A stretch of DNA of 64,000 nucleotides from Halorussus sp. MSC15.2 (GTDB taxonomy: Archaea; Halobacteriota; Halobacteria; Halobacteriales; Haladaptataceae), in NCBI RefSeq assembly GCF_010747475.1, contig NZ_VSLZ01000004.1, positions 186,001 through 250,000 of the forward strand, read 5' to 3'. Both the position numbers and the translations under genes were made by a program. Shown here one piece after another: positions 41,510-51,390 of the stretch (position 1 is the stretch's first letter; each line of letters starts with the position of its first letter). The notes beneath the pieces were generated by a model. It ran no database searches and was not told the DNA's origin. It worked only from the letters and a program-made list of their open reading frames with translations.

Positions 41510-42937
41510 TTAGGCGATGCGTCGCCGTACGCCGCTGGTGATTCGCTTGCGGTTGTAGACGACTTCGCCGAACAGCCATCCGACGAGCAGGAGTCCGGCG
41601 ACCACGGCACCGACGAAGTCCCACGGACCCATCCAGACCGGACGGACCCACGGCGCTATCTTCGACCACTGGTTGGCGAACTCAGCGACGGGTTCGCTGA
41701 TGGGCGTCCCGGCGAACGCGGCCGAGAGCCACTGCGAGAAGGTCAGTTTCTCGCCGGTGCCGGGAGTGAGACCTGCGCTTCCGGTGAGCGGGTACTTCCC
41801 CTCGGCGTTCTGGTCGGCGATTGTCGGTCCGCCCGCTTCGTCACCGTAGGTGATGCGTTCGGCGTCGTAGGGTGCCCACGGCGCGTAGAACTCCCAGACG
41901 ATTTCGCCCTGCGAATTCACCTCGACGACGCGGTGGTTGTTCGAGTCCACGATAAGGGTGTTCCCGTTCGGCAAGCGGTCGGCGTCCCGCGGCCAGTTGA
42001 AACTCTGGCGGGACCCGACTTCCCACGTGCGCTTCCAGTCACCGCCCCGCTTGGCGTACTCGACGACTCGGTCACCGTGACTGTCGGCGACGAGGATGGT
42101 CGGGGTCCCGTTCTGACTCTCCAAGTAGGTCGGGTTGTGCTGTTCGTTCATCACCTCGTAGTTGTTGTCGCTCCCGAGGCGCATGTCGATGTTCTTCGTG
42201 GAGCGGTTGACGACCATGACTTGGTCCATGTTCCGGGGCGACATGAGATACTGACCCTCGGCTATCTTGTCCACGTCGTTGACGTGGGTCCAGTCGTCAC
42301 CGCTGCCGTCTTCGGAGGCGTACTGGCCGCCCTGACTCTTGGCCCAGTCGGTGTGGTTGCGGAACTGCCACTCCCAGACGGTCTCGTCTTTACTGCGGTC
42401 GTAGATGAAGATGCGGTCCTCGTTGACCTGTTTCTCGGTGTTGTAGTTGCGCATGTTGGCGACGAGGAGTTGGTCGCCGTTGATGAGGTCCGCGTCGTGG
42501 GTGTCGTGAATATCGTCGAACCGCTCGCGCCAGACGATTTCGTCGGTCTGCGGGTTGTACTCGTAGATGGTGGTGCCACCCCTTCGAGTCCCGCTGACGA
42601 GGAGGTTACTCCCGTTGACGGGGTCCACGTCGTAGAACCACGTCACGTCGAGGTCGGAACCCTCGTGAATCCACTTCACGTTACCGCGAGGCCCGACGCC
42701 GACGAGGCGTGCGGGTTTCTTCCCGTTGGCCGTCCCCTTGAACTTGAACCCCTGAATCGAGATGACCGTCGTACCCTCGGCCGGGGACTCGATGGTCCCC
42801 CGCTGGAGGTCCGTATCGGAGGGTTCGTACGTGAGGGCGGAGACTGCGGAGGGGGCAAGCAGCGACACGATGACCAGCAACACCACGGCGCGGACTACCC
42901 ACGGCCGTGAGAGTCGCGTCTTCCACTCGTTCAGCAT
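41510..42937 (-). CDS. Arylsulfotransferase (ASST)-like membrane-anchored protein
   Basis: A 475-residue protein. An N-terminal membrane or signal segment (WVVRAVVLLVIVSLLAPSAV) precedes a six-bladed beta-propeller of the ASST family with DDIHDTHDADLINGDQLLVA, NDVDKIAEGQYLMSPRN and RDADRLPNGNTLIVDSNNH; a C-terminal helix near residue 450 anchors it. In bacteria ASST moves sulfate between phenols in the periplasm; here the active-site residues cannot be confirmed, so it may bind or sense rather than catalyse. It is exposed on the outside of the cell. It may be co-transcribed with nothing nearby. Confidence 0.85.
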   Translation of the reverse strand: MLNEWKTRLSRPWVVRAVVLLVIVSLLAPSAVSALTYEPSDTDLQRGTIESPAEGTTVISIQGFKFKGTANGKKPARLVGVGPRGNVKWIHEGSDLDVTWFYDVDPVNGSNLLVSGTRRGGTTIYEYNPQTDEIVWRERFDDIHDTHDADLINGDQLLVANMRNYNTEKQVNEDRIFIYDRSKDETVWEWQFRNHTDWAKSQGGQYASEDGSGDDWTHVNDVDKIAEGQYLMSPRNMDQVMVVNRSTKNIDMRLGSDNNYEVMNEQHNPTYLESQNGTPTILVADSHGDRVVEYAKRGGDWKRTWEVGSRQSFNWPRDADRLPNGNTLIVDSNNHRVVEVNSQGEIVWEFYAPWAPYDAERITYGDEAGGPTIADQNAEGKYPLTGSAGLTPGTGEKLTFSQWLSAAFAGTPISEPVAEFANQWSKIAPWVRPVWMGPWDFVGAVVAGLLLVGWLFGEVVYNRKRITSGVRRRIA

Positions 42938-43106
42938 ACACCCGGTTACATCCAGCCGAGATATATGGGTTTTGTCCTCTTTCCGTCAGGCGGGGTCGGT
43001 AAACTAACCCGTCCCTTCGAACTGTCGGGCGCTCACGGAACCGGGAGGCGACCCTGAAACGGTGCCACCGGCAATTCCTTGGTATCACAGGACGAACCGC
43101 ACAGGC

Positions 43107-43625
43107 ATGGAGTTCACCGTGATTCAGGGCGACATCGCCGAACAGCAGGCGGACGTGCTGGTCAACGCCGCGGGGACGAGTCTCCGGATGGGGAGCGGTG
43201 TAGCGGGCGCGCTCCGCCGGAGAGCGGGCGAGAAAATCGACGAGGCGGCCAGAGCGAAGGGTCCGATAGACCTCGGGGACGTAGCCGTCACCGACGCCTA
43301 CGGGTTAGACGCCGACTACGTGGTCCACGCGGCGGCCATGCCCCACTACGGCGACGGACTGGCGACCGCCGAGAGCATCCGCGAGGCCACCCGCAACAGC
43401 CTCGAAGCGGCCGACGAACGCGGTGCGGAGTCGCTCGTGATACCGGCGCTCGGGTGCGGCGTCGCCGGATTCGAACTCCGGGACGGCGCGCAAATCATCT
43501 GTGAGGAACTCGCGGCGTTCGAACCCGACTCGCTGACGGACGTGCGGTTCGTCGCGTACGCCGACGAGGAGTTCGAGACGGTCCGTGCCGTCGCTGACGA
43601 CGTAACAGCGGGTTCACGGGCGTAG
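43107..43625 (+). CDS. Macro domain protein
   Basis: A 172-residue macro (Appr-1''-p) domain protein, mostly complete. It has MEFTVIQGDIAEQQADVLVN, then AAGTSLRMGSGVAGALRR (the ADP-ribose binding loop) and LVIPALGCGVAGFELRDGAQ. It likely binds or hydrolyses ADP-ribose or O-acetyl-ADP-ribose. The ATG at 43107 is chosen because the macro fold begins there. The following gene is a sensor kinase 365 bases further on. Confidence 0.9.
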   Translation: MEFTVIQGDIAEQQADVLVNAAGTSLRMGSGVAGALRRRAGEKIDEAARAKGPIDLGDVAVTDAYGLDADYVVHAAAMPHYGDGLATAESIREATRNSLEAADERGAESLVIPALGCGVAGFELRDGAQIICEELAAFEPDSLTDVRFVAYADEEFETVRAVADDVTAGSRA

Positions 43626-43989
43626 TTCGACAGTGTATGCCACCTGTTTTTTAAGCGTGGAGCGTAACATCAGATTGACGAGATACCGGTATGAGTTCGA
43701 CGCGTTTGGCAATCGACGTGGAACCGATAGGTAGCGTCGGTCCGGTGACCCGAACCGGTCTCGCGTTACCGAGGCGTCGTCCGGAGTTGCCCGAGAAAGG
43801 CGGAGGGCCGCGTTCTCAATCGGCGAGTCGGCGAGAAGTCCCCGATAGCAACGTGGCGGAAGACGTTTCTACGACGGTCGCCGAACGAGCGGACAATCCG
43901 AACTGGGTCCCGCCGCGGACCGCCGAGCCACGCGGATTCGGCGACGCCAGTCGGGAGCGTCGCCGGTCCAAACAGACCCGAACACGAAT
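43626..43989. other. Intergenic or leader region before histidine kinase
   Basis: A 364-base gap. TTTTTTAAG at about 43649-43657 is TATA-like. An open frame from 43691 overlaps the kinase start by ATGA, but it codes a basic, Arg/Ser-rich peptide with weak third-position GC bias, so I do not call it a gene. It could be a transcript leader for the kinase. Confidence 0.35.
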
Positions 43990-45522
43990 ATGAGCGAACA
44001 GTTACGCGAAGAGAAACGGAAGATAGAAGAGCTACACGAGGTCGCCTCCGAGATGGAGGCCTGCCACGACAAGGAGGAGGTGTATCGTCTGGGCGTGGAC
44101 GCCGCAGAGGGGATTCTGGAGTTCGACATCTGCGGTATCGACGTGGCGGAGAACGGCCTCCTCGTCCCCCAAGCGACCTCGACGGAGATGCCGAACGACG
44201 GCTACGACGCGCTCGGGGCCGACGAGGGACTCGCGGGTCGCACGTATCAGAACGGGAAGTCGTTCCTGATTTCAGACGTGCGCACGATGGAGGAAGCCGA
44301 ACCGATTCAAAACCAGTACCGGTCCATCCTCAGCGTCCCGCTGGGCGACTACGGCGTGTTTCAGGCCGGGTCGCGAGAGACCAACGCGTTCGACGAGGAC
44401 GACCTCGAACTCGCGGAACTGCTGACGAGCCACGTCACGGAGGTCATCTCCCGAATCGACTCCCAGTCGGCGCTCCGCGAGAGCGAGGAGAAGTACCGAA
44501 CGCTCGTGGAGGGGAGCCACGACGCCATCTTCATCCACAGCGAGGAGACGTTCCAGTTCGTCAACGACCGCGTCGGCGAACTCACGGGGTACAGCCGCGA
44601 GGAGTTGCTGGGAACGTCGATATGGGAAGTCGTCCACGAGGAGGACCGCGAGCGCGTCAAGGCACTCGTCGAGGAACGGGATACCGACGACGAGAGCAAC
44701 CACTACCAGTTGCGCATCCGGACGAAGTCGGACGACGTTCGCTACGTCGAACTCAGCGTGCAGGGCATCTCGTACAACGGCGAAGTCGGCCACCTCGGGT
44801 CGGCCCGCGACGTGACCCAGCGAAGGAGGCGCAAACAGAAATTGGAGCGCCAGAACGACCGCCTCAAGGAGTTCGCCAGCGTGGTCAGTCACGACCTGCG
44901 AAACCCTCTCAACGTCGCGCAAGGACACCTCGAACTCGCCGCCGAGACCGGCGAAGACCACCACTTCGAGAAGACGGAGTCGGCGCTGCACCGGATGGAG
45001 TCGCTCATCGAGGACCTGCTCACGCTCGCCCGAGAGGGACAGGCCGTCAGCGATACCGCGCCCGTGGACCTCGAAGCCGTCGTCCGGCGGGCGTGGTCCA
45101 CCGTCTCGACCGGGGGCGCGACCCTCGACGTGACGGACGAACTGGGCGACGTCGAGGCCGACGACGGCCGTCTCCAAGAACTGTTCGAGAACCTGTTTCG
45201 AAACGCAGTGCAACACGGCGGCGACGTAATCGTCCGCGTCGGTGCGTTAGACCGAGGCGAGAGTGACTTCGAAGGGGCGGGCGACGCCGACGCGAAGACC
45301 GGTGCGTTCACCGCCAGTGATGGGTTCTACGTCGAGGACGACGGGCCGGGCATCCCGGCCGACAGGCGGGAGAAGGTCTTCGAACACGGCCACACTACGG
45401 CCGACGAGGGGTCCGGTCTCGGACTCTCCATCGTCAGTAGCATCGCGGACGCCCACGGGTGGACCGTCTCGGTCGGCGAGAGCGACGAGGGCGGTGCCCG
45501 GTTCGAGATTTCGACGGCGTAA
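43990..45522 (+). CDS. GAF-PAS sensor histidine kinase
   Basis: A 510-residue soluble histidine kinase. Residues about 10-150 form a GAF domain (LEFDICGIDVAENGL and LSVPLGDYGVFQAGS), about 165-285 a PAS domain (YRTLVEGSHDAIFIHSEET, SAGDVTQ-like end), then HisKA with VVSHDLRNPLNVAQ and a HATPase with NLFRNAVQHGGD and VEDDGPGIPADRREKVFEHG plus GSGLGLSIVSS. It is cytosolic with no membrane helix; the ligand of the GAF domain is unknown. No response regulator is adjacent. Confidence 0.92.
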   Translation: MSEQLREEKRKIEELHEVASEMEACHDKEEVYRLGVDAAEGILEFDICGIDVAENGLLVPQATSTEMPNDGYDALGADEGLAGRTYQNGKSFLISDVRTMEEAEPIQNQYRSILSVPLGDYGVFQAGSRETNAFDEDDLELAELLTSHVTEVISRIDSQSALRESEEKYRTLVEGSHDAIFIHSEETFQFVNDRVGELTGYSREELLGTSIWEVVHEEDRERVKALVEERDTDDESNHYQLRIRTKSDDVRYVELSVQGISYNGEVGHLGSARDVTQRRRRKQKLERQNDRLKEFASVVSHDLRNPLNVAQGHLELAAETGEDHHFEKTESALHRMESLIEDLLTLAREGQAVSDTAPVDLEAVVRRAWSTVSTGGATLDVTDELGDVEADDGRLQELFENLFRNAVQHGGDVIVRVGALDRGESDFEGAGDADAKTGAFTASDGFYVEDDGPGIPADRREKVFEHGHTTADEGSGLGLSIVSSIADAHGWTVSVGESDEGGARFEISTA

Positions 45523-45524
45523 CG

Positions 45525-46553
45525 TTATCGGAAACCGCGGACGTCGGAAATCGGCAGGGGACTCGTAGGGAGGTCCGCGGGCGGGTCTGGGTCGTTGTAG
45601 GCCGAGGGAGCGACGTCGTTGGGCGAATCGGGGTAGAACAGCGACGCGAGCAGGTGGAGGTGGCGTCGGCCCACGTCGAGTTCGAACTGGCCGCCGCCGT
45701 ACATCCGAATCCCTCGCTCCTCACAGTGTTCGATGGTATCGAGCACCGACTCGACCGACCCGAACCGCGAGGGTTTGACGTTGAGCCACGACGGTTCGAA
45801 GGGGAGGTCGCGCACGCTCTCGACGCCGGTAATCGGGTAGTCCCACGACACCCGGTCGCGGGCCGGTTCGAGCGCGGACTCGGTCTCGTCGGTCCACGCC
45901 GGGTCCTCCAGAATCGCGTCGGGGAACGCCTCGACCACCCGACGGTAGAGGGCTGGGTCGGCGCTCCCGGCCACGTCGGCGTCCTCGTAGAGCGCCTTGA
46001 AGTCCACCACGCGAACGCCCGCGTCCGCGAGGTCCGACACGAGGTCGTCGGTCCAGTCGTCGTCCGCGTCCAGTTTGAACCCCAGTTCGGGGTCGCGCTC
46101 GCGCCAGCGCCGAATCGGGTCCGCGCTGGCCGGGTCGCCGAGGACAGGGCTGGCGACGAAGTTCACTGGGTCGTACTCGCGGTCCAGTTCGGCCCCGAGG
46201 TGGGTCTCGGCCTGCCGAAGCGCGAGGTCGAGCGCCGCGCTCTCGAACGCCCACTGCCGGTAGTGACGGAAGTGGTCGTCTACCTCGCGCTCGGCGTCCG
46301 GAAAGAGGTCGCGCTCGGCCAGCGACGCGGAGAACGAGTCGAGCGTGAACTCGCCCGCTAGGTCGAACCGGTCCGGAATCGGGTGGCGGTCGGCGTCGTA
46401 GGTCACGTCCTCGCCCTTGCCGACCTCGCCGTCACCGTGGAGCGAGACCACGGTCGTGGCCCGCGTGAACTTCTTCGTCTCTCGCTCCCGGCGGTCGTAC
46501 TCGACGGACTCGACCGAGAGCGGCAGGTCGGCGACTCGCTCGTAGAGGCTCAT
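45525..46553 (-). CDS. Enolase-superfamily (mandelate racemase-like) protein
   Basis: A 342-residue protein of the enolase-like C-terminal group. It carries KLDADDDWTDDLVSDLADAG and VVDFKALYEDADVAG (first metal-ligand region), DAILEDPAWTDE with a Glu-Asp pair, and WDYPITGVES, then LNVKPSRFGSVESVLDTIEH with the second-strand Lys. These fit muconate/dipeptide-epimerase relatives, but the usual KxK acid/base pair is not clear, so catalysis is unproven. It lies 3 bases after the kinase stop on the opposite strand. Confidence 0.8.
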   Translation of the reverse strand: MSLYERVADLPLSVESVEYDRRERETKKFTRATTVVSLHGDGEVGKGEDVTYDADRHPIPDRFDLAGEFTLDSFSASLAERDLFPDAEREVDDHFRHYRQWAFESAALDLALRQAETHLGAELDREYDPVNFVASPVLGDPASADPIRRWRERDPELGFKLDADDDWTDDLVSDLADAGVRVVDFKALYEDADVAGSADPALYRRVVEAFPDAILEDPAWTDETESALEPARDRVSWDYPITGVESVRDLPFEPSWLNVKPSRFGSVESVLDTIEHCEERGIRMYGGGQFELDVGRRHLHLLASLFYPDSPNDVAPSAYNDPDPPADLPTSPLPISDVRGFR

Positions 46554-46699
46554 GCACGGTCAAAGGACTCCGGACCGGAAAATCGTTGGCACCACCGCTG
46601 GCGTCTCCTCCGCTGGCGTCCGGACGTGGTGAGACTATCGCGGTGGTCTGTACGCGGACGAACTCCTCGAAATCCGACAGAAGAACCCGCAGACGACGC

Positions 46700-47146
46700 T
46701 TACTCGGTCACCACGGTCACCGGCCCGGTGAAGTTGAGGATGATGGACTGGGTGAGGTCGCCGAACAGCGCCTTCCCCGCGGGCGAACGCTTCTTGCCGG
46801 CGATGAAGAGGTGGTCGCAGTCGTACCGTTCGGCGGCGTCGAGAATTTCGGTCTGTTCGTTCCCGAGCGCACCCACCGCCTCCCACGACACGTCGATGCC
46901 GTCCAGCGCCTCGCGACCGATGTCGGCGGCGAACGCCTCGGCACCTTCGCGGGCCTTCTCCTCCGAGTAGCCCACCGCGTCGTTGGGAATCGATTCCATC
47001 GTCTGGCGCTTCTCCTCGTACTCGTCGTCCGTCGTGACGTGGAGCAACACCAGCGAGGCGTCTACCGCGGCGGCGAGTTCGCCCGCCTCACGCACGAGGG
47101 CCTTGGTGGACTCTTCCGCGTCGACGACGGCGAGTGCGCGTTCCAT
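46700..47146 (-). CDS. Universal stress protein
   Basis: A 148-residue UspA-fold protein. It begins MERALAVVDAEESTKALVRE, has a Val-rich strand LVLLHV, and the ATP-binding segment GKKRSPAGKALFGDLTQSI, a variant of G-x2-G-x9-G-S/T. Usp proteins bind ATP or AMP and respond to starvation and stress. A TATA box at 47171-47180, 25-34 bases before the ATG, supports the start. It is divergent from the PhoD gene. Confidence 0.92.
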   Translation of the reverse strand: MERALAVVDAEESTKALVREAGELAAAVDASLVLLHVTTDDEYEEKRQTMESIPNDAVGYSEEKAREGAEAFAADIGREALDGIDVSWEAVGALGNEQTEILDAAERYDCDHLFIAGKKRSPAGKALFGDLTQSIILNFTGPVTVVTE

Positions 47147-47170
47147 ATAAGGGGCATGAAGGGACGGGTA

Positions 47171-47180
47171 GATAAATAAC
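47171..47180 (-). promoter_or_regulatory. TATA box of universal stress gene
   Basis: Minus-strand GTTATTTATC lies 25-34 bases before the ATG at 47146, the expected spacing. Confidence 0.6.
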
Positions 47181-47278
47181 CCGATTATATAGTAAGTATT
47201 AGCACGGGTTCGGGCGTCGGGTCAGCGGTGCGATAGTTGTTCACTACCTATTTAGCGTCGGATGTCGTTAGCGGGTCC

Positions 47279-49069
47279 GTGCCAGAACGAGAACCGACGC
47301 GCCGCGACGTGCTAGAAGCGGCCAGTGCCGCAACGCTCGGCGGGACGCTATCGGCGCTCTCCGCTTCGGACGCGGCGGCCGCCAGAGTCGTCCCGGAGTC
47401 GCCCGCGGCGGACGAGGGTATCGAAGTCGAACGCGAACGAGCCACGTCGGTCTTTCCCCAGTCGGTCGCGAGCGGCGGTCCCACTCCGAGCGGCGTCCTG
47501 CTCTGGACGCGCATCGACCCCGACGCGGCCGACGGGGAGACGCCGCTGGTCGTCGAGGTGGCCGACGACGAGGAGTTCGAACGGACCGTCTACGAGGGAC
47601 GGGTCCCGGCGAGCGAGTTCGGGGAGGCGTCCGACTACACGGTGACCGTGGACGTAGACGGCGAGTTAGGTCCAGACGGTCGGTACTTCTACCGCTTCGT
47701 CTACGGCGAGGACGCCAGCGAAGTCGGACGGTGTCGCACCCTGCCGACCCCCGACGCGAGTCCCGACTCGGTCGAGTTCGCGGTTGCCTCGTGCAACAAC
47801 TACCTCCACGGCTACTTCGGCGCATTCGGTCGCATCGCCGAGTCGGAGGTCGATTTCCTCGTCCACCTCGGGGACTTCATCTACGAGTACGCCGGCGACG
47901 GACCGGGCGACCGCTCCATCGACCTCCCCAGCGGGCGCGAGAAAGCCGCCGAACTGGCCGACTACAGACACCTCTACCGGACGTACCGCTCGGACGAACT
48001 CCTCCAGCGCGCACTCCGGCGACACACCCTGATTCACACGTGGGACGACCACGAAATCGTCAACGACCGATGGTGGAGTTACGAGGCCGACGCCCCGCAG
48101 ACGAACAGTCATCCCCGCGGCCACGACCCCGAGTTCATGCGCCGGTTGTACGTCGCCGGTATCCGGGCGTACACCGAGTACGTCCCGGTGCGCGCCGAGT
48201 ACGACCCCTCCGGCGAAGGCGGGCGCGAACTCGCACCCGACGAGATTCGGGAGGGCTTCAGACTCTTTCGGTCGTTCCAGTTCGGGGACCTCGTAGACCT
48301 GTTCGTGACCGACGAGCGCCTGTATCGTTCGACGCCGCCGGACACCGACGGTCCCGGTCCGGCGGTCCCCGCCGAAGTCGCGGCGGAGAACCCCGGTCGG
48401 ACGATGCTCGGTACCGACCAACGGGAGTGGCTCCTCGGCGGGATGACCGACTCCGACGCTCGCTGGAAACTCTGGGCGAACGAGGTACTGGCGGCCGCCT
48501 TCCGGTTCGTAGACGGCGACGACGTGACGGTCAACGCCGACGCGTGGGACGGCTACGCGACCGAACGCGAGCGAGTCCTCGCGCACCTCGCGGACGCCGA
48601 CGTGGACAACGTGGTCGCGCTGACCGGCGACATGCACAGTTACCTCGCGGCCTATCTGCTCGCCGAGTATCGCCTGACTTCGGCCGCGGGCGACCGGTCC
48701 GACTCCGAGTCGGGTGACCGGTCTGACGCCGAGACGGGCGAACGTGTAGGCGTGGAGTTCATGGCCCCCGCAGTCAGTAGCGACAATCTCGCGGCAAAGG
48801 GGGCGTTCTCGGACTCCTCGACGGAGACCATCGTGGCGGCAGTGGAGGCCCAGAACCCCCACGTTGAGTGGTTCGACAGCAGTCACTGGGGGTACGCGGT
48901 CGTGGAAGTCGAGCGTGACCAGTTGGTCTACTCGGCCTACGCCGTGGACCGGGGCGTAGACTCGGCCGACGCGCGCGAACGCCTCTTGCGCCGGTATCGA
49001 GTTCCGGCCGGAACCCACGAGATGGAGCGCGTGGAGACCGACGAAACGAGCGACATCGACGAAGCGTAA
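47279..49069 (+). CDS. PhoD-type alkaline phosphatase/phosphodiesterase
   Basis: A 596-residue Tat-exported phosphatase (signal REPTRRDVLEAASAATL). Catalytic metal motifs are FAVASCNNY, HLGDFIYEY, HTWDDHEIVNDRW and TGDMHSYLAAYL, typical of the PhoD/calcineurin-like domain; the N-terminal domain is Ig-like. GTG at 47279 is taken because a TATA-like element lies about 25-32 bases upstream, while an alternative TTG at 47237 is upstream of it. It works outside the cell to release phosphate. It is divergent from the stress gene. Confidence 0.9.
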   Translation: MPEREPTRRDVLEAASAATLGGTLSALSASDAAAARVVPESPAADEGIEVERERATSVFPQSVASGGPTPSGVLLWTRIDPDAADGETPLVVEVADDEEFERTVYEGRVPASEFGEASDYTVTVDVDGELGPDGRYFYRFVYGEDASEVGRCRTLPTPDASPDSVEFAVASCNNYLHGYFGAFGRIAESEVDFLVHLGDFIYEYAGDGPGDRSIDLPSGREKAAELADYRHLYRTYRSDELLQRALRRHTLIHTWDDHEIVNDRWWSYEADAPQTNSHPRGHDPEFMRRLYVAGIRAYTEYVPVRAEYDPSGEGGRELAPDEIREGFRLFRSFQFGDLVDLFVTDERLYRSTPPDTDGPGPAVPAEVAAENPGRTMLGTDQREWLLGGMTDSDARWKLWANEVLAAAFRFVDGDDVTVNADAWDGYATERERVLAHLADADVDNVVALTGDMHSYLAAYLLAEYRLTSAAGDRSDSESGDRSDAETGERVGVEFMAPAVSSDNLAAKGAFSDSSTETIVAAVEAQNPHVEWFDSSHWGYAVVEVERDQLVYSAYAVDRGVDSADARERLLRRYRVPAGTHEMERVETDETSDIDEA

Positions 49070-49188
49070 CTGACGGACCCGAAACGTAAGCCGGGTGAAA
49101 GAAACGGACTCGGCGAAACGTGAAACGTGACCGAGGATTTTTAGGGGGTGGCTGAGTTTACTCGTACAGTTCAGGGGGCCGCCAAGCT

Positions 49189-51390
49189 ATGTCCACGCAT
49201 CCGAGGTTCCGTTCGCTCACCGGCGCGACCGGCCTCGACGTCATCGACCCGATAGAGACGCGGCACTTCTCGTTGTCCACGGACTCGCCGGTGAGTCCGT
49301 CCGAGACCGACCCCGACGAGTTCGCGTTCCCCGTCGCGACCGCCTGCCGGATTCGGACCGGGCGGCTCTCGTTCTCCTACGCGGTTCCGATGGACGTTCG
49401 GACGCCCGAGGGCGACCACCGTTCCTCCATCGACCTCCCGATGACGACCGAGTTCCCGGCGGACGAGTACCTGCTGGAACTTCACTCGCCGATAAAAATC
49501 TACCTCCGAGTGGACGGCGCGATGAGTATCGACGCCACCGACGACGGCGTGGTCATCGAGTTCGGCGACGAGGTGACCGTGACGGTCGGCGCGCGGTCCT
49601 ACCACAGTTCCCCCGCCGCGACGATTACCGTTCCGGACGACCCGGAGGCGATGATGGAGGCGGTGTCGGCGTTCCCCTCCGCACTCAAGACGACCTCGCC
49701 CGAGCGCGCGTGGCCGACTCTGCGGGGACACCCGCCGCGGGTCGAGCGCGGAGACGAACTGGTGATACCTGACGAGTTGGACGTGCCGGAAACCGGCATC
49801 ACGATTTCCGTCCCGCCGGAGTACGGGTACGTCTACACCGTCGCACCGCTGGCCTACTATCTCGGCGCGGAGGTCCTCCCCGGCGAGACGGCGAGTCTCA
49901 CGGCCGACTCCGAAGAGATTCGACACCTCGGCGACGACGTGGCGTCGGTCGGCGAATCGGTCGAGGAGATACTCAAGCGCGTCTTACTGCTGGACTGCGT
50001 GACCAGAACCGAGGGGTTGTATCCGGACGACCTCCACGAGCGCGACGTGCTGGAGACCCACACGGACCTCGACTTCGCCGCGCTGTACGACGCCCCGCCC
50101 GCCGACCGCCTCGGGGCGTACCTCGCGGTGTCCGACGAGGCGATGGCGGCCATCGACTCGCCGTGGCATCGCATCACACACGTCGAGGAAGACCCCGGCC
50201 CGGACCCGGTCGAACTCCTGCCGTACGTCGTCAACGACCTGTCGCTGGTCCGCGTGAAGCAGTCCAGCGACGACCAGTGGTCGCCGACGGAGTCCCAGCG
50301 ACAGACCGGCGAGGCGTTGGAATCGTTCGTCCGGAGTCCGACACCGGCGGACGGCGAGGGGGACTTCCTGCGGTCCGCGAGTCTCCGTCGTTCGGTTCGC
50401 CGCAACGACGGGATGGAGGCTTCTGAATCCCCTCGCGAAAACGAGAACACCGCCCGCGGCGTGCCCGGCGAAGGCGGTTACATGCCGCTCCCGGACGTGG
50501 ACGCGCTCGAACAGGCGTGGATAGGCGACCGCACGCCGGTCGAGGGGACGAAGTTGCTGAAGGAAGCCTTCGAACACGACACGCCCGACTCCGAAGACGG
50601 GAGCGTCGAGATAACGGTGGTCTGTAACGACGCGGAGATGCGCGCGGAGTTGGAGTCGGCCGCCGAAATCTACGACGACCGAGACGACCTGCGCGCGGAC
50701 GTGAGCAGCGAGTTCGACGTCACCACCGACGAACTCCGCGACCTGTTCGCCGAGGAGAGCGACATGTTCCACTTCGTCGGCCACATCGACGGACTGGGAT
50801 TCCAGTGTTCGGACGGAATCCTCGACGCCGCGACGCTCGACGAGACGAACGCCAAGACGGTCCTTCTGAACGGGTGTCGCTCACACGACCAAGGCGTCGA
50901 ACTCGTCCGGGCGGGCGCGAGCGCCGCAGTTGTTAGCCTCGGCGACCTGTGGAACGAGGGCGCGGTAGAAGTCGGCGAGACGCTGGCGAAGTTGTTCTTC
51001 CATGGTTTCAGCATCGGCCACGCGATGACGATAGTGCGCGAATACACCTCGATTGGGAAAGACTACGTGGTCGTCGGCGACCCCGGTGAGACGCTCACTT
51101 ATAGCGAAAATATTCTCCCTTGCATGTACCACATCAATCAAGAAACAGGATGTTGTTCTGAGACCAGTGAACTGGCCGTCGAAGCCTATTCATATCCGAT
51201 ACGGAACTGTGGTATCGGTTCTACCTTCCGAACACATCTACCAGAAGTTAGCCACCAACACATTGCAGTCGGAGCAGGGCAGGAATGGGAAACAACACTT
51301 GACGGACTTCGAGCAGAGTTTCAGCCAATCTCAGAACCGTTGATTGTCAACGGTGAATTGAAGTGGACCGATACGTGGTTAAATACTTAG
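49189..51390 (+). CDS. CHAT-type caspase-like protein with AT-rich C terminus
   Basis: A 733-residue cytosolic protein. Its first 420 residues are beta-rich and haloarchaea-specific. A CHAT-like protease core follows: the His of HFVGHID at 532 and the Cys of LLNGCRSHDQG at 563 form the putative dyad, and GASAAVVSLGDLWN and VVVGDPGETLTYSE complete the fold. CHAT proteases act in bacterial immunity and cell death, often cleaving a partner. After about 51090 (residue 635) base composition falls to that of the next AT-rich stretch, so the last 100 residues may be newly joined. The gene converges on a 44-residue membrane peptide gene that overlaps its stop. Confidence 0.72.
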   Translation: MSTHPRFRSLTGATGLDVIDPIETRHFSLSTDSPVSPSETDPDEFAFPVATACRIRTGRLSFSYAVPMDVRTPEGDHRSSIDLPMTTEFPADEYLLELHSPIKIYLRVDGAMSIDATDDGVVIEFGDEVTVTVGARSYHSSPAATITVPDDPEAMMEAVSAFPSALKTTSPERAWPTLRGHPPRVERGDELVIPDELDVPETGITISVPPEYGYVYTVAPLAYYLGAEVLPGETASLTADSEEIRHLGDDVASVGESVEEILKRVLLLDCVTRTEGLYPDDLHERDVLETHTDLDFAALYDAPPADRLGAYLAVSDEAMAAIDSPWHRITHVEEDPGPDPVELLPYVVNDLSLVRVKQSSDDQWSPTESQRQTGEALESFVRSPTPADGEGDFLRSASLRRSVRRNDGMEASESPRENENTARGVPGEGGYMPLPDVDALEQAWIGDRTPVEGTKLLKEAFEHDTPDSEDGSVEITVVCNDAEMRAELESAAEIYDDRDDLRADVSSEFDVTTDELRDLFAEESDMFHFVGHIDGLGFQCSDGILDAATLDETNAKTVLLNGCRSHDQGVELVRAGASAAVVSLGDLWNEGAVEVGETLAKLFFHGFSIGHAMTIVREYTSIGKDYVVVGDPGETLTYSENILPCMYHINQETGCCSETSELAVEAYSYPIRNCGIGSTFRTHLPEVSHQHIAVGAGQEWETTLDGLRAEFQPISEPLIVNGELKWTDTWLNT

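Noticed and set aside
43691..43993. 100-codon open frame overlapping the kinase start by ATGA
   Set aside because: The product is basic and Arg/Ser-rich, with weak third-position GC bias unlike true genes of the window; kept only as a possible leader.
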